DNA of 13,924 nucleotides from the NCBI GenBank assembly GCA_945929285.1, contig CAMEOC010000002.1, positions 1-13,924 of the forward strand, given 5' to 3'. How positions within the stretch are numbered: position 1 is the first letter of the stretch; every line of letters starts with the position of its first letter. Positions 1 to 6,530 of the stretch are shown piece by piece. The position numbers and the translations under genes are program-made. The notes beneath the pieces are model-generated. The model ran no database searches. It worked only from the letters and a program-made list of their open reading frames with translations, and was not told the origin of the DNA. The stretch is from an uncultured Mucispirillum sp. GTDB lineage: Bacteria > Chrysiogenota > Deferribacteres > Deferribacterales > Mucispirillaceae.

Positions 1-448
1 CAGTTGATGACCATAAAGCTGTGCCGCTGCCATCAAGAAGTTTTTTAGTGTTAAATTCTGAAGTTTTAGAGATTCTGTTTATTTCATCTTTTAACTGGTC
101 TACTTCAAGTTGAAGCATTTCTCTATCGTTTGTTGTATATGTGCCATTACCAGCTTGAACTGCCAGCTCACGCATACGCTGAAGCATACTTGTTACAGAG
201 CCCATAGCACCTTCTGCAGTTTGAAGGTAAGAAATACCATCTTGTGCATTCATGCTGGCCCTTCTCATACCGCTGATTTGGCCACGTAATTTTTCAGATA
301 TTGCTAAACCAGAAGCATCATCTGCTGCTGTATTTATTCTTAAACCAGAAGATAATCTTTGTAAAGATTTTGTCTGCATATTACTTGCTATGCTTAAATA
401 TTTTTGTGCGCCTAAACTTGACACATTGTTGTAAATTGATAAAGCCAT
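1..448 (-). CDS. fliC: Flagellin, N-terminal 149 residues (cut by window edge)
   Basis: Main structural subunit of the flagellar filament, exported by the flagellar type III system. The translated fragment begins MALSIYNNVSSLGAQKYL and continues through the conserved D0/D1 helices: RLSSGLRINTAADDASGLAI at about residues 31-50, QDGISYLQTAEGAM at 69-82 and the D1 segment LQRMRELAVQ at 89-98. In enterobacterial flagellins the last segment is the TLR5-recognised patch, and its key residues look retained. The start is set by ATG at 448-446, six bases after a strong GGAGG (459-455). The 3' part, with the variable and C-terminal domains, lies outside the window. It is transcribed away from the cassette, behind a long leader and two sigma28-like promoters. 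Identity as flagellin is essentially certain; which paralogue it is cannot be told. Confidence 0.97.
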   Translation of the reverse strand, partial: MALSIYNNVSSLGAQKYLSIASNMQTKSLQRLSSGLRINTAADDASGLAISEKLRGQISGMRRASMNAQDGISYLQTAEGAMGSVTSMLQRMRELAVQAGNGTYTTNDREMLQLEVDQLKDEINRISKTSEFNTKKLLDGSGTALWSST

Positions 449-453
449 GACCT

Positions 454-494
454 ACCTCCGTGTAAGTGCTTTACTGCGGGGCTTCCCTGCCCAG
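454..494 (-). promoter_or_regulatory. Candidate CsrA-type two-site translational control region
   Basis: The Shine-Dalgarno of flagellin sits in TTACACGGAGGT (465-454), which matches the CsrA consensus RUACARGGAUGU at about 9 of 12 positions. About 25 nt upstream a short GGGC/GCCC stem (within 494-474) displays AGGGAA, including GGA, in its loop. A GGA in a hairpin loop plus a second GGA over the ribosome site is the arrangement known for CsrA control of Bacillus hag. The sequence pattern is seen; the regulation is inferred, and neither CsrA nor FliW is visible in this window. Confidence 0.4.
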
Positions 495-580
495 TTTTTT
501 TCGTCATTTAATTTTGTTAGTGTTTTTAATTTTAAAAAATTGTCCTTGCAAAGTTGGTCGGTTTGATTTCTTTATTAGCT

Positions 581-613
581 TTATATAGAAATCTTATAAA
601 TCGCTTTTCTCAT
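581..613 (-). CDS. Possible ten-residue leader peptide upstream of flagellin
   Basis: An ATG at 613-611 follows AGGAG with eight intervening bases and opens a frame reading MRKAIYKISI before TAA at 583-581. The ribosome site is better than chance would usually give, and the frame lies inside the flagellin leader just after a GCAA-capped hairpin. It could be an upstream ORF that couples translation to leader folding, or merely a fortuitous start. No similarity to a known leader peptide is recognised. Confidence 0.25.
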   Translation of the reverse strand: MRKAIYKISI

Positions 614-626
614 AATGTCTTCTCCT

Positions 627-642
627 AAAGGTTTGCACCTTT
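627..642 (-). other. GNRA-tetraloop hairpin in flagellin leader RNA
   Basis: On the minus strand AAAGGT pairs perfectly with ACCTTT around a GCAA loop, a stable GNRA tetraloop. It lies directly before the AGGAG of the small leader ORF and could affect its ribosome access. It lacks a following U-tract, so it is not a terminator. Confidence 0.4.
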
Positions 643-718
643 TGCCGACATACGATTTAAAGATTGATGAAGTGCTTTTCGTCATGCCGACCTGATTGTT
701 TCAGTATCTTCTTTTTAT

Positions 719-802
719 TCTTGTAAGGAGCTCTCAAAAACCTGCTAGTGCCATTGGTGATCAAAAGCGGCTTACTTTATATGAGAAAACTGCCTTACAA
801 GA
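719..802 (-). repeat. Long-range 10-bp inverted repeat in flagellin leader
   Basis: Bases 719-728 (TCTTGTAAGG) are the exact reverse complement of 793-802, with 64 nt between them. In the minus-strand transcript this would close a large stem-loop. Its outer edge lies within a few bases of the expected start from the proximal sigma28-like promoter, so proximal transcripts would begin at or inside the stem while distal transcripts would include all of it. Confidence 0.4.
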
Positions 803-805
803 TAT

Positions 806-833
806 TTATCGGAAATAGTTTCATAATACTTTA
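806..833 (-). promoter_or_regulatory. Candidate proximal sigma28 (FliA) promoter of flagellin
   Basis: Minus strand: TAAAGTAT (833-826), 12-base spacer, TCCGATAA (813-806). Compared with TAAAGTTT-N11-GCCGATAA it has one mismatch in the -10 box and a spacer one base longer. It is weaker than the distal copy but has the same orientation and target. Confidence 0.5.
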
Positions 834-888
834 GAAAAAATTTTATATTTTTTCATTTTTTATGAAGCCACCTGTTTTCTTATTTTTA

Positions 889-915
889 TTATCGGCTATA
901 TTTAAGATTACTTTA
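889..915 (-). promoter_or_regulatory. Distal sigma28 (FliA) promoter of flagellin
   Basis: Minus strand: TAAAGTAA (915-908), 11-base spacer, GCCGATAA (896-889). The -10 box is a perfect match, the spacer is exact and the -35 box misses only two of its distal positions. Sigma28 dedicated to late flagellar genes is established, and the promoter points at flagellin with only the leader in between. Confidence 0.8.
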
Positions 916-971
916 AAAAAAAATATTGATTTTTAAATATTAATATTATATCTCTTTATAGAGGTATATAT

Positions 972-2249
972 ATGTATAATATTATAAAAGACCTTTTCCC
1001 TATTACCCGCTCACTTTCTGGTAATGGAAACAGGCAGACATTAAACTATTTAAAAAAAAATTACCTTGATGAATTAAAAATACATGAATATTCCATTGCT
1101 GACAATAAAAGCACCTATGACTGGGAAACACCTTATGAATGGAATATTAGTGATGCTTATATTTTAGATGAAAATGGCTGCCGTATAATAGATTTTAAAA
1201 ATAATAACCTGCATATTTTAGGTTATTCTGAAAGTATAGATGTAACTATACCTTTTTCTGAGCTTGATAACCACTTATATTCTCTTGAAGATGATATAGA
1301 TGCCATTCCATATGTTACATCATATTATAAAAAACGCTGGGGCTTTTGCCTAACCCACAGGCAGCGGGAAAAATTAAGAAAAAACCCTGAAAAATTATAC
1401 CATGTGGTTATAAAATCTAACTTTAATGAAAATGGCTCTATTACTTACGGTGAGCTTATTATTAATGGATATAGTGATGAAGAAGTTTTAATATCAACAT
1501 ATATTTGCCACCCATCTATGGCTAATGATAATCTTTCAGGGGTTGCTGTGGCTACAGAAATTGCAAAATATATATATGCCTTACCTGAAAGAAAATATAC
1601 ATACCGCATTGTATTTATACCTGAAACAATTGGAGCATTAATCTATTTAAGAGAAAATATAACCCACCTGCAAAAATATGTAAAAGCTGGCTTTGTGCTT
1701 TCATGTATTGGGGATAATGGTGATTATTCCTGCGTGCATAGCCCATATAATAATACATATACTGATAAAATAGTTACCCATGTTTTAAAACATATTACAG
1801 ATAACCCAAAAGAATATTCATTTTTAGAAAGAGGAAGTGATGAAAGGCAATTTTGTGCCCCAAATGTAAACCTGCCAGTATGCACATTAAGCCGCACTAA
1901 GTTTGGTAAATTTAAGCAGTATCATACATCTAATGATAACCTTGATTTTGTTTCAGAAGAAGGTTTAAAAGGTGGCTTTGAATATGTAAAAACATGTATT
2001 GATATATTAGAAAATAATAATATATATAAAATAAAAACAGTTGGTGAGCCTCAGCTGGGAAAATATGGTTTATACCCTACCATAAGCCAAAAAGGTAGTG
2101 CCGATTATACCAGAAACTTAACAAATATAATAGCATACTTAAATGGTGAAAATACAATACTTGATATTGCAGAAATATTAAATGTGCCCTTTAGCAGTGT
2201 GCTTGAGATTATTAAGAAATTAAAAGAAAAAGAATTGGTTACACCATAA
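972..2249 (+). CDS. DUF4910 / M28-like aminopeptidase-fold protein with C-terminal winged helix
   Basis: A 425-residue protein of the COG4310 type: an M28-like aminopeptidase fold (DUF4910) interrupted by a small inserted domain (DUF2172-like, about residues 50-130), followed by a C-terminal winged-helix domain at about 365-425. Likely metal-site residues remain: H180 and D186 in CHPSMANDNLSG, E218 in PETIGAL, D290 and H318 in YHTSNDNLDF. The family is common in surface-polysaccharide and sugar-modification loci, but its reaction is not established, so peptidase, amidase or deacylase activity are all possible. The start is ATG 972, seven bases after GAGG (961-964). It is convergent with the cassette and overlaps the last gene of that run by 11 bases. 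Its own promoter is not clear in the AT-rich upstream DNA. Confidence 0.85.
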   Translation: MYNIIKDLFPITRSLSGNGNRQTLNYLKKNYLDELKIHEYSIADNKSTYDWETPYEWNISDAYILDENGCRIIDFKNNNLHILGYSESIDVTIPFSELDNHLYSLEDDIDAIPYVTSYYKKRWGFCLTHRQREKLRKNPEKLYHVVIKSNFNENGSITYGELIINGYSDEEVLISTYICHPSMANDNLSGVAVATEIAKYIYALPERKYTYRIVFIPETIGALIYLRENITHLQKYVKAGFVLSCIGDNGDYSCVHSPYNNTYTDKIVTHVLKHITDNPKEYSFLERGSDERQFCAPNVNLPVCTLSRTKFGKFKQYHTSNDNLDFVSEEGLKGGFEYVKTCIDILENNNIYKIKTVGEPQLGKYGLYPTISQKGSADYTRNLTNIIAYLNGENTILDIAEILNVPFSSVLEIIKKLKEKELVTP

Positions 2250-4026
2250 ACTTGTTCTTTAAATAATCATATGTAGCTTTTGGCACAAGTTTTTTTAATG
2301 AATCATAGTCTTTATTATCAATACATTTTCTAACAGTTGTTGCACTTACTGCCATGCCGTCTATTTCATACCGCTGAATTACTTTAAATTCAATATTATA
2401 TTGTGGTAATATTTCCTGCATGGTATTATTATATTGCCTTGTAATATTACAAAATGGCTCATTACCTGCAAAACGAACTGAAATATTTAATGCTGGTGCA
2501 ATTTTTTCTGCAAATATAGATATATCTAATGATGTATCAACTGCTACTTCTTTTTGAAAATCTTTTGTAAAATATTCTGGAAAAGTTATAGTTGATATAA
2601 TATATTTACCACTTTTTAATACTTTTATATTTTTATAATCTTTTAAATTATCTGTAATAATATTATATCTATCATCTAGTGAGAATATAGATTTATTTTC
2701 TTCCACTAAAAATATATATAAATAGTCCACTTCTTTTAAAGCCTGCTCTATTAAATACTTATGACCGTAAGTAAATGGGTTTACATTCATCACTATACTG
2801 CCACATTTTTTATTATCACTATTTTTAAACTTTTCAGTAGATAAGTATTTTAAATATTCTTCTAAACCTTTATTATGTTCTTGAGATAATTTTGAGGTAA
2901 TATTTTTTACAGCACTATTTTTTTTCTTACCTGTTTTATTTATTTCAATTTTACTTAAATAGTTATTATATAAATAATCTGCAATTAGTTTATAACCCCT
3001 GTGGTTTACATGGCTGGCATCAAAAAATATTGGTTTATTTTCATTTCTATTATCATAAACTTTCATCATATCACAATAAGTTATACCTATTTCATTAAGC
3101 TTTTTAGATATAAAATCAAATACTTTCTTTTTACTGCTTAATGGTAAATATGGGTATAAAGCAAATATAATTATAATATCATTATCTTCATAATTATAAA
3201 ATGATGGGCGGTTAAAACATCTATCTTCTCCACCTGCTCCAAGCATTCCATAATTTATTACTCTACTTTCTTTAAAATAATTTTGTATATGGCTTGCTAT
3301 TGTCCTGCTATCATCTGCACCTGTTCCAAAAGCGTAGCAATCCCCAAAAATATATATTTTATTATAATATTCTTCTGCTTGATTTGGTGTATACCTTTCA
3401 CTGTTAATAACATTTAGATAATCACTCTTATAATCAATATGAGTTGCTTCTCCACTTTCTTTTACAATGATTGCAGGTGTTTGAAAAAGCTGCTTTATGT
3501 ATTCATCACTAAATTCAGCTATATCATTATATAAGTATTTAAAAAAAGAAGGGTTATTATCAAAATTCTCTCTATTAAATTTTATAAGTGATACCATAGC
3601 TTCGTAAATATTTTTACTTTTATATTCCACATCTATTTTAGGAACTCGTACTATAAATTTTTTAGTGTTTTTATTTAAGTTTGATATTTTTCTTACATCA
3701 ATAAATAAGAAATATGTTAGCTCGACTATTTCCCTTACAGAATAAATATCTGCATTTTTTAGCATTTGTTTTTCTAGGTCATAATAATTTTGAAAATCTG
3801 CAATGATAATACAATTATAGTTTTGCAGCATATTTTTATCTAATATAATATCTACTTTACTAAATTTAGTTTCTATATCACTATAGAGCCTTTCTGCTAA
3901 ATCGTTTTTTCCAAAGATTGCAATATTTTTATAATTTAATTCTTTTAATATATATGCTGTTGATATATTTTTTTCTTTTAAAATCAACCATTTATTAAGT
4001 ATATTTGACACCACATCTGTTACCAT
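2239..4026 (-). CDS. Three-domain protein: Rossmann-like, SGNH-hydrolase-like and CitC-type nucleotidylyltransferase
   Basis: A 595-residue cytosolic-looking protein with no signal peptide. Residues about 33-100 resemble a Rossmann-type segment (IAIFGKNDLAERLY). Residues 223-357 resemble an SGNH/GDSL hydrolase with block I GDCYAFG (228-234) and block V DASH (336-339); the usual nucleophilic serine is cysteine 230. Residues about 408-595 match the catalytic half of citrate lyase ligase (CitC): NPFTYGHKYL at 416-425 with its TxGH nucleotide signature, and SATTVR at 561-566. CitC adenylates acetate and acylates a carrier-protein thiol, so a carrier-linked role here is attractive but unproven. 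It starts three bases after the acyltransferase gene, with AGGG inside that gene as ribosome site, and is the last gene of the operon. No other citrate lyase gene is nearby. The domain calls are fairly safe; the function is unknown. Confidence 0.75.
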   Translation of the reverse strand: MVTDVVSNILNKWLILKEKNISTAYILKELNYKNIAIFGKNDLAERLYSDIETKFSKVDIILDKNMLQNYNCIIIADFQNYYDLEKQMLKNADIYSVREIVELTYFLFIDVRKISNLNKNTKKFIVRVPKIDVEYKSKNIYEAMVSLIKFNRENFDNNPSFFKYLYNDIAEFSDEYIKQLFQTPAIIVKESGEATHIDYKSDYLNVINSERYTPNQAEEYYNKIYIFGDCYAFGTGADDSRTIASHIQNYFKESRVINYGMLGAGGEDRCFNRPSFYNYEDNDIIIIFALYPYLPLSSKKKVFDFISKKLNEIGITYCDMMKVYDNRNENKPIFFDASHVNHRGYKLIADYLYNNYLSKIEINKTGKKKNSAVKNITSKLSQEHNKGLEEYLKYLSTEKFKNSDNKKCGSIVMNVNPFTYGHKYLIEQALKEVDYLYIFLVEENKSIFSLDDRYNIITDNLKDYKNIKVLKSGKYIISTITFPEYFTKDFQKEVAVDTSLDISIFAEKIAPALNISVRFAGNEPFCNITRQYNNTMQEILPQYNIEFKVIQRYEIDGMAVSATTVRKCIDNKDYDSLKKLVPKATYDYLKNKFMV

Positions 4027-4029
4027 TTT

Positions 4030-4815
4030 CTAATCCCTGCCATCATAATAAACAAGTTTTCTGCTTTTATTATTTGCTATATCATTTTTTGCGTAGTTAC
4101 AATAGTCCTCTACATGTGTAAAATAGAATGGAATATTATTTATATATTCTACTTTTACTATACCTTTATCTATTAATTCCTGTCTAAATGGTTCTGTTTT
4201 TACTGTTGTATTTAATTCTAACTTTCTTACAAACATTGAATATTCTTTTATACTGCTTTGTCCAAATTCATCTATATATTCAGATTTAAACATTTTAATA
4301 TACCTATATGGTATAATATCTTTAAAAAAATGTTCTTCAATAAAATGGTGTGCAGTATATGTGTTTGTGCCTATACCAATTTGAGCTGCATTATTATAGT
4401 ATAAATAATGAAATACAGATTCATCACCAAAAGAATCTATATAATCATTTGCTACTAGCTTTTCTTTATCTTTTCCATATACTGCATACGAATAAATAGG
4501 ATGCTTTGTTCTTTGAAAGTCTTTATCTTTTAAAGCATAATCACCTAGTATTCCTGCTTGTGATTTAGAATTATTATAATCAAATGGTAAGCCCTTACAA
4601 AAATCCCAATTAAATGTAGGTATAATAATGGTATTATTCTTGTTAAAAATATTTTTTAGTTCATTAATAAATTCTACTAAATCAAAAGTTCTACCTGCTT
4701 TTTTTTCTATATATATAACAGGTGACATATTTGATATTATATATATAGCCTCACCTTCTTTTATGGGCAACTGCTTTAAATAATCTAAATATAAATAAAA
4801 TATTTTACTTGTCAT
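4030..4815 (-). CDS. AAC(3)-fold (Antibiotic_NAT family) N-acyltransferase
   Basis: A 261-residue protein of the aminoglycoside 3-N-acetyltransferase family. Family landmarks are present in order: IIIPTFNW at 63-70, SQAGILGDY at 85-93, RTKHPIYSYAV at 102-112, then GIGTNTYTAHHFIEE at 147-161, which carries the histidine/glutamate motif of the active site. In polysaccharide and antibiotic pathways, members acylate amino groups of nucleotide sugars or related amines, using acyl-CoA or acyl-ACP. Its place 41 bases after an ACP gene and near two AMP-forming ligases suggests the donor is the acyl-ACP made by this operon. A resistance role is unlikely from context. ATG 4815 follows an AGG about eight bases upstream. 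The acceptor is unknown. A relic of a second copy lies at 9202-9255. Confidence 0.85.
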   Translation of the reverse strand: MTSKIFYLYLDYLKQLPIKEGEAIYIISNMSPVIYIEKKAGRTFDLVEFINELKNIFNKNNTIIIPTFNWDFCKGLPFDYNNSKSQAGILGDYALKDKDFQRTKHPIYSYAVYGKDKEKLVANDYIDSFGDESVFHYLYYNNAAQIGIGTNTYTAHHFIEEHFFKDIIPYRYIKMFKSEYIDEFGQSSIKEYSMFVRKLELNTTVKTEPFRQELIDKGIVKVEYINNIPFYFTHVEDYCNYAKNDIANNKSRKLVYYDGRD

Positions 4816-4835
4816 TTAGTCTACCTAAAATAATA

Positions 4836-4866
4836 ATTGATTGATTAATTAATTAATTATTTATTT
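4836..4866. repeat. Imperfect tetranucleotide tract at the ACP stop codon
   Basis: About seven consecutive 4-base units drift from TTGA to TTAA to TTAT, covering the ACP stop codon and the gap before the acyltransferase gene. Gain or loss of a unit would change the ACP C-terminus or the intergenic spacing. The tract is short and impure, so active phase variation is not claimed. Confidence 0.5.
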
Positions 4867-5072
4867 CTTTCTATCATATCATTAATAGTTTTTAATGTTC
4901 TAAAATTTTCCATATCAATGTCTTCCATAGCAATATTAATATTATAATGCTCTTCAATTTCTGCTATTAAACCTGCTATATCAAAAGAATCAAGAGAATA
5001 CTCACTTACTATATCATTACTATTTTTAATATCTGCTCCTGGTCTTATTTTTTCAAAAATTTCTTCTATCAT
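4857..5072 (-). CDS. Acyl carrier protein
   Basis: A 71-residue acidic ACP-type protein. The phosphopantetheine site is DSFD at 28-31 with S29 as the modified serine, followed by an amphipathic helix (IAGLIAEIEEHYNINIAMEDI), as in ACP helix II. It is slightly short compared with the usual 75-80 residues. ATG 5072 follows GGGAG about nine bases upstream. It lies 21 bases downstream of AMP-forming ligase 1 and 41 bases upstream of the N-acyltransferase, which fits a carrier that accepts the acid activated by the ligase and hands it to the transferase. It is probably a dedicated carrier rather than the fatty-acid ACP, which normally sits with fab genes. No phosphopantetheinyl transferase is visible in the window. 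A decayed duplicate is at about 9305-9474. Confidence 0.88.
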   Translation of the reverse strand: MIEEIFEKIRPGADIKNSNDIVSEYSLDSFDIAGLIAEIEEHYNINIAMEDIDMENFRTLKTINDMIERNK

Positions 5073-5092
5073 TTTTATTCTCCCTTATATTT

Positions 5093-5195
5093 ATTATAGC
5101 ATTTCTTTTAGTTTTCTTCTTAATATTTTTCCATTAAATGTTTTAGGTATTTCATCTATAACACGAATTTCTTTTGGACATTTATATGGTTCTAA
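5093..5195. repeat. Near-identical 3' end shared by the two ligase genes (copy A)
   Basis: Bases 5093-5156 are identical to 9493-9556 (64 of 64), and through 5195 only about four positions differ from the mate at 9493-9595. Elsewhere the two ligases are only about half identical as proteins. The tract covers the last 33 or so codons, including the catalytic-lysine motif, and the stop. It points to gene conversion or a recombination endpoint. Confidence 0.85.
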
Positions 5196-6530
5196 GTTTG
5201 ACGATAAAAATTTATACAATTCATTTTCATTATATTTATTATTGATTATTATAAATAATACAGGTACTTGACCTGCTATTTTATCTAACTTACCAACACA
5301 TGCACATTCTTTTATTCCACTATATTTTAATGCAATATCTTCTACCTCTTCAGGTGCAACTTTATAGCCACCAACTGTAATTATATCATCATCTCTACCT
5401 ACAAGATAATAAAACCCTTCTTCATCTTTATATCCTATATCTTTTGATATATACATGTATGGATTAAATTTTATATTACTTTCCTCTTTCACATATCCTT
5501 TCATAATGGATTTTCCAACAACTGCAATATAACCTTTATTATCTATACCACATTCAATAATTTCATTGCCATTTTGATCTAAAATTAAAATTTTTGTATG
5601 TCTTGTCGGTTTACCTATACATCCAGTTTTTGTTCTATATTTAGCCATATCCAAGCATAATGTAGTTGCTGCTTCTGATGAGCCATATGTATTATAAAGA
5701 TGGGTGTTTGGTAATATTTGAATTAATTTTTCAACAATATTATCTTTTAAAGGAGAACTTGAAAACTCAATATAATTAAGCTGTGCTGCGTATTCACCAA
5801 GATAATCTATTCCATACTTTAAAATGATATTCATAGCAGAAGGATTGGTAACAATTGAAGTAATATTATATAATTTTAAATACGTAAAAAAATTTGAAAG
5901 AGGCATTAGTTTATATAAAATAATAGTATGGTAGCCTAATACTAAATTTGCATATAAACGCCTTAAAGCAAAAGAATGATGCAGTGGAGTTGTTATTAAT
6001 AAATTATTTTCTTTATCTATCTCTAAAATACCTATTATATTTTCTATAGTAGCAAAATGTGTTCTATGGGTATGGATAATACCTTCAGGGCTACCTGTGG
6101 TTCCAGTAGTATATAACACATCAGCTTCCATATTCTCTTCTGGAAATTCGTGTTCTTTCCTATTTGTATTCAAAAGTAATGTTTCAACTCCATGTAGTGA
6201 AATATCATATTCATTGTCTAAAAATGACTTTTTTGCATTAATTTCCTTTGTAATTTTTTCAATATCATCTAAAGTAGCATTTTCTCCCACAGGGCACACA
6301 GCTAAACCATACAGCAATAACCCTAACTGCATTATTACAAACCCAATATTTTGTTTATTCTGTATAATAACTCTATCACCCTTTATTAAACCATATCGTT
6401 CAATATAAGTTGCAAATAATTCTAAATTTTCCCATAACTGTTTATAGGTTAATGTGCCATCATTTGCTGTTATAGCTTTTTCATTTGGTCTATTTTTATA
6501 GTTATTATAAATAGATTCAAGGATAGTCAT
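5094..6530 (-). CDS. AMP-forming acyl ligase 1 (ANL superfamily)
   Basis: A 478-residue adenylate-forming enzyme that activates a carboxylic acid with ATP and transfers the acyl group to a pantetheine thiol, either CoA or, as context suggests, the adjacent ACP. Motifs in order: phosphate loop YTTGTTGSPEG 140-150, PLHHSFALRR 182-191, NTYGSSEA 280-287, D364 in YISKDIGY, hinge region GRDDDIITVGGYKVAPEE 378-395, and PKTFNGKILRRKL 462-474 with catalytic K468. At 478 residues it is compact for the family. Its ATG shares one base with the ATPase stop (TAATG), and GAGGAG provides the ribosome site, so it is translationally coupled to the transporter. The specific acid cannot be read from sequence. 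A paralogue lies at 9494-10939, with an almost identical 3' end. Confidence 0.9.
   Translation of the reverse strand: MTILESIYNNYKNRPNEKAITANDGTLTYKQLWENLELFATYIERYGLIKGDRVIIQNKQNIGFVIMQLGLLLYGLAVCPVGENATLDDIEKITKEINAKKSFLDNEYDISLHGVETLLLNTNRKEHEFPEENMEADVLYTTGTTGSPEGIIHTHRTHFATIENIIGILEIDKENNLLITTPLHHSFALRRLYANLVLGYHTIILYKLMPLSNFFTYLKLYNITSIVTNPSAMNIILKYGIDYLGEYAAQLNYIEFSSSPLKDNIVEKLIQILPNTHLYNTYGSSEAATTLCLDMAKYRTKTGCIGKPTRHTKILILDQNGNEIIECGIDNKGYIAVVGKSIMKGYVKEESNIKFNPYMYISKDIGYKDEEGFYYLVGRDDDIITVGGYKVAPEEVEDIALKYSGIKECACVGKLDKIAGQVPVLFIIINNKYNENELYKFLSSNLEPYKCPKEIRVIDEIPKTFNGKILRRKLKEML

Larger units (their letters stand above)
449..888 (-). other. Long untranslated leader of flagellin
   Basis: About 430-440 nt separate the upstream sigma28-like promoter from the flagellin start, and no substantial gene lies here on either strand. 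The stretch contains, in minus-strand order: a second sigma28-like promoter (833-806), a 10-bp inverted repeat (802-793 with 728-719), two GTCGGCA copies (691-685 and 649-643), a GCAA-tetraloop hairpin (642-627), a ten-codon ORF with a good ribosome site (613-581), a GGA-loop hairpin (494-474) and the flagellin Shine-Dalgarno. Most flagellin leaders are much shorter, so post-transcriptional control is plausible. I match it to no known riboswitch class. Confidence 0.6.

Noticed and set aside
626-651. Plus-strand sigma28-like match TAAAGGTT then GCCGACAT
   Set aside because: The spacer is one base short, the -10 has mismatches, and no plus-strand flagellar gene follows.
627-660. Cyclic di-GMP-I riboswitch, because GTGCAAACC in the leader resembles GGGCAAACC
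   Set aside because: The second conserved half (a GGACGCAAAGCC-type strand with its receptor helix) is not found downstream, and the local hairpin explains the similarity.
2239-4026. Citrate lyase operon, from the CitC-like domain
   Set aside because: No citD, citE, citF or citX/citG genes are nearby, the ACP has an ordinary DSF phosphopantetheine motif, and the CitC-like half is fused to unrelated domains.
4030-4815. Aminoglycoside resistance gene, from AAC(3) family resemblance
   Set aside because: The family also includes sugar and metabolite N-acyltransferases, and the operon context (ACP, acyl ligase, importer) fits biosynthesis. No resistance-type mobile context is seen.
6097-6408. 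Plus-strand open frame opposite ligase 1; similar short frames at 252-434, 6627-6893, 6950-7153, 8026-8208 and 11002-11220
   Set aside because: They are antisense to well-supported genes or a pseudogene, have no family resemblance, and are expected by chance opposite AT-rich genes.
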